Source of the DNA: Micromonospora sp. FIMYZ51
GTDB lineage: Bacteria; Actinomycetota; Actinomycetes; Mycobacteriales; Micromonosporaceae
Length of the DNA: 64,000 nucleotides
NCBI RefSeq assembly: GCF_038246755.1
Contig: NZ_CP134706.1
Location: forward strand, 4,402,001-4,466,000
Reading direction: 5' to 3'
Positions 49,095 through 57,802 of the stretch are shown one piece after another (position 1 is the stretch's first letter; each line of letters begins with the position of its first letter). A program made the translations under genes and the position numbers. The notes below the pieces were generated by a model. That model was not told where the DNA came from, did no database searches, and worked only from the letters and a program-made list of their open reading frames with translations.

Positions 49095-49841
49095 GTGAGG
49101 CCCGTCTTGGAAACCACTGGTAAGGCCCGCGCTCTCGGGCATGCGGTCGCTCGTCCGCGTGAGCAGGTGGAGGACCGCATCCGTCGGGCGATCCTCGACG
49201 GCGAACTCAAACGCGGCGAACGCCTTCCCTCGGAGGCCGAACTCGCGCGCCAGTTCAAGGTGAGCAGGACGACGGTACGGGAAGCGCTGCGCTCGCTGTC
49301 CACGCAGAACCTCATCGAGAAGGTGCCGGGCGCCGGTGGCGGCAGCTTCGTTCGGGCGGTGGACCACGAGGCGCTCGGCGAGATCCTCTCCGAATCCATG
49401 AAGAACCTGCTCAGCCTCGGCAGCATCGCCGCCGACGAGGTGCAGTCCGTGCGCGAGTACCTTGAGGTGCCGGCGGTCCGCCTGGCGGCCGGGCACCGCG
49501 GTCCGGATGACCTGGCCCTGCTGCACGAGATCATCGAGCGGCAGAAGTCGGTTCGGGTGACGCATCCGTCGGTGCCCCAGCTCGACGTCGACTTTCATTC
49601 GGCGATCGCTCGCGCGTCCGGCAACCGGGTCCTGGGGTCGTTCGTCCAGGCCCTGCACGAACAGACGATGCCGGTACGCTTTCTCGATCTCTCCGAAGAG
49701 GTCGGTGCCGAGACCGTGCTTCAGCACCTCCAGATCGTGAAGGCGATCGAGGCGGGTGACGCGGACGCGGCCCAGGAGGCGATGGTGACCCACCTTCGGT
49801 ACCTACAGGCCCACCGCGCCGGGCCGGTCGACCGCGCCTGA
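49095..49841 (+). CDS. GntR-family regulator (FadR/FCD), probable master regulator of the catabolic cluster
   Basis: 248 aa from GTG 49095. TTG 49107 is an equally good start, because GAGG lies six bases before it. Winged helix (LPSEAELARQFKVSRTTVREALRSLS and VPGAGGGSFV, cited by family pattern). The FCD domain keeps the metal-binding pattern in LDVDFHSAIARASGNR, LQHLQIVKAIEAGD and AMVTHLRYL. It sits at the centre of the cluster between oppositely oriented units. The palindrome shared by their promoters has the size expected of an FCD regulator site. Confidence 0.92.
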   Translation: MRPVLETTGKARALGHAVARPREQVEDRIRRAILDGELKRGERLPSEAELARQFKVSRTTVREALRSLSTQNLIEKVPGAGGGSFVRAVDHEALGEILSESMKNLLSLGSIAADEVQSVREYLEVPAVRLAAGHRGPDDLALLHEIIERQKSVRVTHPSVPQLDVDFHSAIARASGNRVLGSFVQALHEQTMPVRFLDLSEEVGAETVLQHLQIVKAIEAGDADAAQEAMVTHLRYLQAHRAGPVDRA

Positions 49842-49850
49842 CTCCGGGGC

Positions 49851-49873
49851 CGGGCCGGGGGCCCCGGCCCGGG
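49851..49873 (+). terminator. GC-rich hairpin after the GntR gene
   Basis: CCGGGCCGGGG pairs with CCCCGGCCCGG almost without a loop, ten bases after the stop codon. Confidence 0.65.
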
Positions 49874-49881
49874 GCGCATCC

Positions 49882-49911
49882 TTGTCGTCGCGACAACTGT
49901 CCGACAATAAT
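49882..49911 (+). promoter_or_regulatory. Promoter and operators of the second SDR
   Basis: TTGTCG (49882-49887), a 17-18 base spacer and a -10 around AATAAT (49906-49911). TTGTCG-TCG-CGACAA (49882-49896) is a perfect palindrome over the -35, and ACTGTCCGACAAT (49896-49908) is a variant of the cluster operator over the -10. Confidence 0.55.
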
Positions 49912-49948
49912 CAGGCAGTTCTCGAACAGTCGACGCAGGGAGCAAGCG

Positions 49949-50722
49949 ATGGGCACTTTCCAAGGACGGGTAGCGGTGGTGACCGGCGCGGCAGGCGGAC
50001 TGGGCGGCTCGATCGCGGGCCGGTTCGTCGACGCCGGCGCGAACGTCGTGCTCGTGGACGTGCAGGCCGACCGGCTGCGCAAGGTTTCCGAGCAGCTCGG
50101 TGCCGCTGAACGGGTCCTGGTCCATGCCGCCGACCTGACCGACGAGGAGGCCGTGACCGGTCTGGCGGAGGCGACCGCCAACAGGTTCGGCACCTGTGAC
50201 GTACTGGTGAACAACGCGGGCATCCTGGGCACCCCCGAGCCGCTGGCGACGCTGTCCACCGCGGCGTGGAACCAGACCATCGCGGTGAATCTGACCGCCG
50301 CCATGCTCTGCACCCGCGAGTTGGGCCGGCTCATGCTCGACCAGGGCCGCGGCGCCGTCGTGAACATCGCCTCGGTGGGCGCCCACTCACCGAACACCTC
50401 CCCCACCTACGGTGTCTCGAAGGCGGGCCTGATCGCGCTGACGCGGCACACCGCGGTGGAGTGGGGGCCGCTCGGCGTGCGGGCGAACGCCGTCAGTCCC
50501 GGCTTCGTACGCACGGAGATGTCGGCCGCGCACTACGCCGACCCGGATCTCCTGGCGATGCGCACCAAGCTCACTCCGGTGGGCCGCATCGGCGTCCCGG
50601 CCGACATCGCAAGCGTGGTGGCCTTTCTGGCGAGCGACGACGCCGCGTTCGTCAACGGCCAGGAACTGTTGGTCGACGGCGGTTTCCTGGCCGCCCCGCT
50701 GACGCACGTACAGGCCCGCTGA
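49949..50722 (+). CDS. Short-chain dehydrogenase/reductase
   Basis: 257 aa, ATG with AGGGAG upstream. Cofactor site TGAAGGLGGSIAGRF, VNNAGILG, catalytic Ser in VNIASVGAHS and Tyr/Lys in TYGVSKAGLI; C-terminal FVNGQELLVDGGF. Proposed to oxidise an alcohol intermediate of the pathway, analogous to BadH. Transcribed alone, opposite to the other catabolic units. Confidence 0.92.
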   Translation: MGTFQGRVAVVTGAAGGLGGSIAGRFVDAGANVVLVDVQADRLRKVSEQLGAAERVLVHAADLTDEEAVTGLAEATANRFGTCDVLVNNAGILGTPEPLATLSTAAWNQTIAVNLTAAMLCTRELGRLMLDQGRGAVVNIASVGAHSPNTSPTYGVSKAGLIALTRHTAVEWGPLGVRANAVSPGFVRTEMSAAHYADPDLLAMRTKLTPVGRIGVPADIASVVAFLASDDAAFVNGQELLVDGGFLAAPLTHVQAR

Positions 50723-50759
50723 CCGGCCGGGTTCCCGGGTCGACGGGGCCACGACCAAC

Positions 50760-50795
50760 GGTGGCCCGGGGCGACGAACACCGCCCCGGGCCACC
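50760..50795. terminator. Strong bidirectional terminator
   Basis: GGTGGCCCGGGGCG pairs perfectly with CGCCCCGGGCCACC (14 bp, eight-base loop) between the converging SDR and DUF4286-like genes. Confidence 0.8.
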
Positions 50796-50823
50796 GCGTC
50801 GGTCCTGCGTAAGCGTCTGAAGC

Positions 50824-51183
50824 TCAGTCGCCGGTCTCCGTCCGGAGTGGCTCACCACGCTGGGTCAGGCCCGCCGGTCGAAGGATCTCCCGGGTGCGTA
50901 CGACTCCCTCCGGCCACCGGGCGTCGAAGTCATCGAGCAGCGGTTGCAGCCTCGGCGACCCCACCGACTGCACAAGCGCGTCGAGGTCGTCGAACTCGTA
51001 CTCGGCAAAGTGCACGCCGGGGCTGGTGACGCTCCAGCAACGCCGGCCCGACCTGGCCCCGAGCGTCTTGATGACCAGCGGGAGATGGTCGGTCTCGTAC
51101 CAGTGGTCGAAGCTGTCCCGCAGATCGTCCCGAACCTCGGCCCGGACCAGGAACACTCCCGGGCCGGTGGTGGCCTCAGACAT
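50824..51183 (-). CDS. Small dimeric alpha/beta-barrel protein, DUF4286-like
   Basis: 119 aa. Ferredoxin-like fold suggested by VFLVRAEVRDDLRDSFDHWYETDHLPLVIK (cited in part: HWYETDHLP), a motif shared by EthD/DUF4286 proteins. Its start overlaps the transporter stop by eight bases, so the two are translated together. Role unknown; members of these families bind or transform small hydrophobic acids. Confidence 0.8.
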   Translation of the reverse strand: MSEATTGPGVFLVRAEVRDDLRDSFDHWYETDHLPLVIKTLGARSGRRCWSVTSPGVHFAEYEFDDLDALVQSVGSPRLQPLLDDFDARWPEGVVRTREILRPAGLTQRGEPLRTETGD

Positions 51184-52519
51184 TGTTCAGGTCCTCGTCC
51201 TTGTGGGACACCCCGTGCCGGGTGAACAGGATGGTGAAGAACGCGATCACCGAGATGCAGGCGGCGAAGATCGAGATCGGCAGGGTGCTGCCGTAGTGGT
51301 CCATCAGCGCGACCGCAAGCGCCGGGGTGATGCCACCACCGATGACCGCGGCGATGGTGTACCCGAACGAGACGCCGGTGTAGCGGACCTGCGTGCCGAA
51401 CAGCTCGGCGAGCCAGGTGCTCATCGGGCCGAAGAGCGACCCCAGGAAGATCAGGCCGACCGAGAAGGCCATGCCCGCCAACAGGTGGTTCTGGGTGGCG
51501 ATCAGCGGGAACAGCGCGAAGACCCAGATCGCGAAACCGACGACCCCGACGAGCATCGGGGGGCGGCGGCCGACCTTGTCGGAGATGTGCCCGGAGAGCA
51601 GGATCGCGAAGAAGTAGAAGACGGACGCGATAAGGACCATCACCAGGCTGGACGTGGCGGTGAAGCCCACATCGTTACGGGCGTACGCCAGGGCGAAGAT
51701 GATCGACAGGTAGTAGCCGGCGTGGATGCCGAGCGCGGCGCCGATCGAGGAGAACACGCTGCGCGGGTAACGCTTGAACATCTCGATGAACGGGATCTTG
51801 ACGACCTCGGGAGTCTTCGACTGCTCGACGACCTCCTTGAAGGCCTGCGACTCTTCCAGCGACATGCGGATGTAGAGGCCGACGATGACCATGACGGCGC
51901 TCAGCAGGAACGGCACCCGCCAACCCCACGAGTTGAACGCGTCCTCGGGCATGAACGCCGAGGTCAGGGCGATCAGACCGGCGGCGAGGATGTACCCGAT
52001 CGGCGAGGCGCTGCCCATCCAGGCGCCGAGCAGACCACGGCGGCGGGCCGCACCCTCGTGCTCGACCACCATCAGCACCGCACCGCCGTACTCGCCGCCG
52101 AGGGCCAGGCCCTGGATCAGCCGCAGGACGACGAGGAGGATCGGCGCCGCGATGCCGATCGAGGCGTAGGTCGGGAGCAGGCCGATGGCGAACGTGCCGA
52201 TACCCATCATCAGCAGCGCGAGGACCAGCGCCTTCTTCCGGCCGTAGCGGTCGCCGAAGTGGCCGAACACGACGCCGCCGAAGGGGCGCGCGATGAACGC
52301 GACGCCGAACGTCGCAAGCGAGAGAAGCGTGCTGGTCAGCGGGTTTGACGAGGGGAAGAAGAGCGGCCCGAGGACGAGTGCCGCCATGGCGCCGAAGAGG
52401 TTGAAGTCGAACCATTCGATCACGGTGCCCACCATTGAGGCGACAGTGACCTTGCGGACGGAGTCCTTGCTGGCGGGAGGAGAAGCGGTGTCGGCGGTGG
52501 CAGCGGCGGTGTTTGTCAT
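51176..52519 (-). CDS. MFS metabolite:H+ symporter (MHS family)
   Basis: 447 aa, 12 membrane helices. The family loop is GHFGDRYGRKKALVLALL between TM2 and TM3, with a typical MHS N-terminus VASMVGTVIEWFDFNLFG. MHS carriers import carboxylates (shikimate, ketoglutarate, protocatechuate, benzoate relatives). Its promoter carries the cluster operator, so it is the likely uptake system for the acid degraded by this island. Confidence 0.93.
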   Translation of the reverse strand: MTNTAAATADTASPPASKDSVRKVTVASMVGTVIEWFDFNLFGAMAALVLGPLFFPSSNPLTSTLLSLATFGVAFIARPFGGVVFGHFGDRYGRKKALVLALLMMGIGTFAIGLLPTYASIGIAAPILLVVLRLIQGLALGGEYGGAVLMVVEHEGAARRRGLLGAWMGSASPIGYILAAGLIALTSAFMPEDAFNSWGWRVPFLLSAVMVIVGLYIRMSLEESQAFKEVVEQSKTPEVVKIPFIEMFKRYPRSVFSSIGAALGIHAGYYLSIIFALAYARNDVGFTATSSLVMVLIASVFYFFAILLSGHISDKVGRRPPMLVGVVGFAIWVFALFPLIATQNHLLAGMAFSVGLIFLGSLFGPMSTWLAELFGTQVRYTGVSFGYTIAAVIGGGITPALAVALMDHYGSTLPISIFAACISVIAFFTILFTRHGVSHKDEDLNNV

Positions 52520-52528
52520 ACCGGCTTC

Positions 52529-52543
52529 CTAATGTTCGACATT
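52529..52543 (-). promoter_or_regulatory. Transporter promoter with GntR operator
   Basis: AATGTTCGACATT (52531-52543), the reverse complement of the site at 48959, overlaps a minus-strand -10 CATTAG (52534-52529). The -35 is weak. The rest of the gap to 52723 shows nothing else. Confidence 0.68.
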
Positions 52544-52723
52544 CGACGGGACGGTCGGACCATACCGCCGGGCCGTGATGAAGGCAACAGTCCTCCGGGC
52601 CAGCCCAGCCTTCGTCCGTCCGGGCAGCTGACCGCAGCGGGGTTTTTCTCCGGAACCTGTCGAGAGCCGGTGCGCGCCGTTCGTTACCCGGACGACACAG
52701 CAGTTCCCACCATGAGGAGCACG

Positions 52724-53083
52724 ATGAAGTACGCGATGCTGATCTTCGGCGACGACCACGAGTGGACCGCACTCTCCCCGGCCGAGGAGGAGGACGTGAT
52801 GGCACAGATCTACGGGTGGTACGAGCGGTGGCAGCCGACCGGCAAGATCGCCGAAGGTGGTGCCGAGTTGCAGCCCCGGGAGACGGCGAAGACCGTACGG
52901 GCCGGCGGAAACGGCCAGCCGGTGATCACCGATGGGCCGTACCTGGAACTGAAGGAGGTCATCGGCGGGGTCGTCATGCTGGAGTGCGACGACCTCGACG
53001 AGGCCGCCCGGATCGCGGCCACCTGGCCGCTCGGCACCGGCATGAGCGCGCTTGAGGTGCGCCCGGTGATGAGCCGCGAATAA
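52724..53083 (+). CDS. YCII-related (DGPF) domain protein
   Basis: 119 aa, ATG 52724 with GAGGAG four bases upstream (ATG 52712 is in frame). The fold-defining motif DGPYLELKEVIGGVVMLECDDLDEA (cited in part: DGPYLELKEVIGG) identifies the DGPF family. Genes of this family are typically paired with ECF42 sigma factors, as here. Molecular role not established. Confidence 0.9.
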   Translation: MKYAMLIFGDDHEWTALSPAEEEDVMAQIYGWYERWQPTGKIAEGGAELQPRETAKTVRAGGNGQPVITDGPYLELKEVIGGVVMLECDDLDEAARIAATWPLGTGMSALEVRPVMSRE

Positions 53084-53095
53084 CGGCGACGCGGG

Positions 53096-53119
53096 GGCGC
53101 CGGTCTCACCGCCGGCGCC
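53096..53119. terminator. Terminator between convergent DGPF and sigma genes
   Basis: GGCGCCGG pairs with CCGGCGCC (8 bp, eight-base loop), overlapping the end of the sigma gene. Confidence 0.55.
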
Positions 53120-54314
53120 TCAGCTCAGCCACCCGGCGCGACATCAGCTCCCGCTCGGCCGGGTTCGTCGCCAGTTCCAGGGCCCGCTGCGCGGCCGTCA
53201 GCGCCTCGGCCGGACGGTTGAGGCTGGCCAGCAGGTCGGCCCGAGCGGCGTGCCACAGGTGGTAACCGGCGAGCCGGTCACCGAGCGCATCGACCTCGTC
53301 CAACGCCGGAGCCGGGCCCACCGCGAAGCGGGTGGCCACGGCCCGGTTCAACAGCACCACCGGCGACGGGTCCAGCGCGTACAGCCGGTCGTAGAGGGCC
53401 CGCACGTCGGCCCAGTTGGTGGCCGCGTACGAGGGTGCCAGGGCGTGCAGCGCGGCGATGCCGGCCTGCAACTGGTACGGCCCGGGACGGCCCTGGCGCA
53501 CCGCCGCCCGCAGGCGCAGCGCCGCACGTTGGATCGCCGCCCGGTGCCAGAGCCGCCGGTCCTGCTGGTCGAGCAGCACGATGCGGCCCCACGAGTCGAA
53601 CCGGGCGTCGGCGCGGGCGTGGTGCAACTCCAGCAACGCGGCCAGCCCGGCGGCCTCCGGCTCACCGGGCAGCAGCTCGGCGACCTGCCGCGCCAGCTCC
53701 ACGCCCTCGCGGGCCAGCTCACGCCGCTGGGCGGACCGGCCACTGGACAGGTACCCCTCGTTGAACACCAGATAGATCACCGCGAGCACCGCCGGTAGCC
53801 GGTCGACGTACTCGTCCGGTTGGGGCACCTCGACGCGGATGCCGCGCTCCCGCAGCTGGCGCTTGGCCCGGGCGAGCCGCTGCGCCATCGTCGGCAGCGG
53901 CACCAGGAACGCGGCGGCGATCTCGGCGGTGCTCAGGCCGCTGGCAGCATAGAGCGTCAGCGCGACCCGGGCCGGCTCGGCAAGGTCCGGATGGCAGCAC
54001 GCGAAGATCATGGCCAGCCGGTCGTCCACCCCCGGTTCCGGCGGCGGTTCGGCGGCCAACCGGGCCAGCTTGCCCCGGCCGACCGCGTCACGGCGCAGCC
54101 GGTCCAGCGCCTTACGCCAGCCGGTGGTGACCAGCCATCCGGTGGGGCTGGCCGGCACCCCCTCCGCCGGCCAGTGCTTGAGCGCCTCGGTCAGCGCGTC
54201 CGACAACGCCTCCTCGGCCCGGTCGAAATCGCCGAGCCGCCGGCTGAGCGCGCCGAGCATGCCTGCCGACTCCGTCCGCCAGATCCGGTCCAGCAGTTGC
54301 GCCACGTCGTCCAC
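53106..54314 (-). CDS. ECF sigma factor with C-terminal TPR-like extension (ECF42 type)
   Basis: 402 aa from GTG 54314. Sigma region 2 (about 10-80: LSRRLGDFDRAEEALSDAL, WLVTTGWRKALDRLRRD) and region 4 (about 110-170: GLSTAEIAAAFLVPLPTMAQRLARAK, cited by pattern). About 220 residues follow of helical TPR-like extension (VFNEGYLSSG, HALAPSYAATNWADV). The extension and the adjacent DGPF gene are hallmarks of the ECF42 group, which has no classical anti-sigma factor; the extension is thought to be regulatory. Confidence 0.93.
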   Translation of the reverse strand: MDDVAQLLDRIWRTESAGMLGALSRRLGDFDRAEEALSDALTEALKHWPAEGVPASPTGWLVTTGWRKALDRLRRDAVGRGKLARLAAEPPPEPGVDDRLAMIFACCHPDLAEPARVALTLYAASGLSTAEIAAAFLVPLPTMAQRLARAKRQLRERGIRVEVPQPDEYVDRLPAVLAVIYLVFNEGYLSSGRSAQRRELAREGVELARQVAELLPGEPEAAGLAALLELHHARADARFDSWGRIVLLDQQDRRLWHRAAIQRAALRLRAAVRQGRPGPYQLQAGIAALHALAPSYAATNWADVRALYDRLYALDPSPVVLLNRAVATRFAVGPAPALDEVDALGDRLAGYHLWHAARADLLASLNRPAEALTAAQRALELATNPAERELMSRRVAELRRRR

Positions 54315-54340
54315 CGCACCAGAGTGCAGTACGCGCGGCA

Positions 54341-54468
54341 GGGCAGCGCCCGGTTCACTGGTCAGCTCAGCCGGGCAGCGCCCGGTTCACTGGTCAGCTC
54401 AGCCGGGCAGCGCCCGGTTCACTGGTCAGCTCAGCCGGGCAGCGCCCGGTTCACTGGTCAGCTCAGCC
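54341..54468. repeat. Four tandem copies of a 32-bp unit at the end of the thioesterase gene
   Basis: Period exactly 32 bp starting at 54341, 54373, 54405 and 54437; copies are essentially identical. The last overlaps the final codons and stop of the thioesterase gene, so the gene terminus itself was duplicated. Each unit junction contains CCGGGC-AGC-GCCCGG, a tight hairpin, giving a run of tandem terminator-like stems upstream of the sigma gene. Confidence 0.9.
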
Positions 54469-55207
54469 GGGCGGTAAGCGCGGCCACCACCTGCTCGTAT
54501 TCCGGCACCAGATAGAAGTGGTCGCCGGGGAAGCTGGTCGACTCGAAGCCGCCGATTGTCAACTCGGCCCAGGCCCGCACCGTGTCGACGGTGCAGGTCG
54601 GGTCGTCGGTGCCGAGGAAGGCGGCGATCGGGGCGTGCACCTTGGCCGGCTCGCTCGGCAGGTAGCGGTAGAGCATCCGCAGGTCCGCCCGGAGCGCGGG
54701 CATGATCAGCTCGCGCAGCTTCGGTGAGCGCAGCAGCACCGGGTCGACCTCGCCGAGGGCGCCGATCCGGCCGAGCAGGTACTCGTCGTCGGCCAGGTCC
54801 GGGTCGAGTTCCACCTGCGAGATGTGCGGCGCGCCGTGCCCGGAGACGAAGAGCACGCTCGGCGTGAAGCCGTACCGGGACTCCAGCCGCAGGGTGACCT
54901 CGTACGCCACCGAGGCGCCCATGCTGTGGCCGAAGAACGCCAGCGGCCGGTCCAGGTACGGCACGAGCACGTCGCTGATCCGGTCGGCGAGCACGTCCAT
55001 CTGCGCCACGCACGGCTCCGCCAGCCGGTCCTGCCGGCCGGGGTAGCAGACCGCAAGCAGGTCGGTGGCGTCGGGCAGCAGGGGCGCCCACGGCAGGTAG
55101 ACGTTGGCGTTTCCGCCGGCATGCGGAAAGCAGACCAGCCGCAGGTCGGACCGCTCGGCCCGGCGGTAGGTCCGCAGCCACCGGCCGCGCGCCTCCACCC
55201 CGTCCAT
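54458..55207 (-). CDS. Type II thioesterase (GrsT/TesA-like)
   Basis: 249 aa; ATG 55207 with AAGGAAG upstream. Alpha/beta hydrolase: LVCFPHAGGNANVYLPWAPLL (partly cited), nucleophile in FFGHSMGASVAYEV, acid in FLGTDDPTC and His in FPGDHFYLV. Releases stalled or misprimed acyl groups from carrier proteins of the adjacent NRPS. Same strand as the hydroxylase gene and probably cotranscribed. Confidence 0.93.
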   Translation of the reverse strand: MDGVEARGRWLRTYRRAERSDLRLVCFPHAGGNANVYLPWAPLLPDATDLLAVCYPGRQDRLAEPCVAQMDVLADRISDVLVPYLDRPLAFFGHSMGASVAYEVTLRLESRYGFTPSVLFVSGHGAPHISQVELDPDLADDEYLLGRIGALGEVDPVLLRSPKLRELIMPALRADLRMLYRYLPSEPAKVHAPIAAFLGTDDPTCTVDTVRAWAELTIGGFESTSFPGDHFYLVPEYEQVVAALTARLS

Positions 55208-55263
55208 GTCACTTCCTTCCTCGGCCGCCACCGGCGCCCGCTCGACCGGCGGTGCCACCGCGG

Positions 55264-56199
55264 TCAGTCCGACATCGCCACCAGGATCCGGCGGTCACCG
55301 GTGTACGGGCGCCGGCCGTGCGCCACCAGCACGTTGTCGATCAGGAGCAGATCACCGACCCGCCAGTCCACGTCGATCGCGGCGTCCAGCCCACGGTCAC
55401 GGATCTGGAACACGTACTCCTCGGGGATCGGGCTGCCGTCGGCGAAGGTGACCGACTGGGGCAGTTCATCCTGCGTCATCACCTGGGTCATCACCTTGGC
55501 GACCTCGTCGTCCAGGCCGGCCGGGTGCCACTGGTCGGTCTGGTTGAACCAGACCTCCACATCGGTCACCGGGTGCCGGACGGTGGCCGGGCGCAGCTGA
55601 CTGACCCGCAGGCCGTCGGCGGTCCACTGCCAGGTCGCCCCGGTCCCGGCGAGAAACGCCTCCACCTCCGCGCGGTCCTCGGTCTCGAAGGTCTGCTGCC
55701 AGCTCTTGCCCAGCCCCATGCCGTCGTGCAGGTTCTGCTGGTAGCACACGCCGTCGGCGAAGGCGGCGCGTACCTCCGGGTCCAGCGACTCCAACCAGAG
55801 CCGGGCGTCGACCACCGGAGTGGCGCCGCCGGTCTGCGCGGCGATCTGGCAGTAGAAGAGCAACCGGGCCGGCCAGTGGGCGGCGTACGACAGCTCGTTG
55901 TGCATGGAGATGGTGTACTGCGCCGGGTATTCCGTCGAGGTGTAGACGTTGCGGCCGACCTTGGTACGCGGCGAGTTGCCGTGCACGTAGGCGAGCCGGT
56001 TGGGCAGCAGCAGGTCCATCACCTGGTCCAGTGCCGCCGGCTCGACGTTGAAGCCCCGGAACACCAGCGCCCCTTCGGCGGTGAGCAGCTTCGCCAGATC
56101 CAGCTCCCGCAGGTGCCCGACCAGCCCGTCCACGCTGGCCGCAGACCCGACGTCGCCGGGTGTGATCTCGTACGGCTGCCAGTCACCCTGCTCGCTCAT
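55264..56199 (-). CDS. Fe(II)/2-oxoglutarate dioxygenase, TauD/clavaminate-synthase-like amino acid hydroxylase
   Basis: 311 aa; ATG 56199 with AGGAGG upstream (an in-frame extension reads through a simple-sequence tract and is rejected). Iron ligands fit the HxE variant: His-Asn-Glu in ISMHNELSYAAHW, with the distal His in NVLVAHGRRPYTGDRR and the 2-oxoglutarate Arg in RRILVAMSD. HxE enzymes include AsnO and VioC, which beta-hydroxylate free Asn or Arg; SyrP-type enzymes acting on carrier-bound Asp are an alternative. Beside an NRPS with an Asn-like adenylation code, beta-hydroxylation of Asn is plausible. Confidence 0.88.
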   Translation of the reverse strand: MSEQGDWQPYEITPGDVGSAASVDGLVGHLRELDLAKLLTAEGALVFRGFNVEPAALDQVMDLLLPNRLAYVHGNSPRTKVGRNVYTSTEYPAQYTISMHNELSYAAHWPARLLFYCQIAAQTGGATPVVDARLWLESLDPEVRAAFADGVCYQQNLHDGMGLGKSWQQTFETEDRAEVEAFLAGTGATWQWTADGLRVSQLRPATVRHPVTDVEVWFNQTDQWHPAGLDDEVAKVMTQVMTQDELPQSVTFADGSPIPEEYVFQIRDRGLDAAIDVDWRVGDLLLIDNVLVAHGRRPYTGDRRILVAMSD

Positions 56200-56266
56200 C
56201 AAAGCCTCCTCAGGCTCGCCACTACTGGCAGCCACCCTCCCGCCCGCCCCCATATTTCCTCGATAT

Positions 56267-56320
56267 CCCCACCCCCACCCCACCCCACCCCCACCCACCC
56301 ACCCACCCACCCCAACCCCC
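56267..56320 (-). repeat. G-tract (C-tract on plus strand) with G-quadruplex potential
   Basis: At least ten runs of three to five C on the plus strand separated by single A or AA. On the minus strand this is a G3-5/T array about 70-120 bases before the hydroxylase start, so it could fold as G-quadruplex in the non-template DNA or the mRNA leader. Confidence 0.7.
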
Positions 56321-56326
56321 TTTCCG

Positions 56327-56386
56327 CCGCGTTGATCATGAGGTTGGCGGCAGTAGTCGATCTTCAAACTGCCGCCAACCTCATGA

Positions 56387-56395
<9 letters not shown>
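56327..56395. repeat. 28-bp perfect inverted repeat, terminator-like element
   Basis: Arms 56327-56354 and 56368-56395 are exact complements around a 13-base loop; the core GTTGATCATGAGGTTGGCGG resembles an intergenic palindrome I recall as common in Micromonospora genomes. It separates the exporter gene from the hydroxylase gene (both minus strand) and would terminate exporter transcription. The exporter stop codon lies inside the right arm. Confidence 0.85.

Positions 56396-57798
<1,403 letters not shown>

Positions 57799-57802
<4 letters not shown>

Noticed and set aside
54341..54468. CRISPR-like array
   Set aside because: The 32-bp units are directly contiguous with no spacers and derive from a gene end; no cas genes are present.
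56200..56367. N-terminal extension of the dioxygenase frame
   Set aside because: Reads Gly/Trp/Val repeats from the simple-sequence tract; ATG 56199 has a strong ribosome site.
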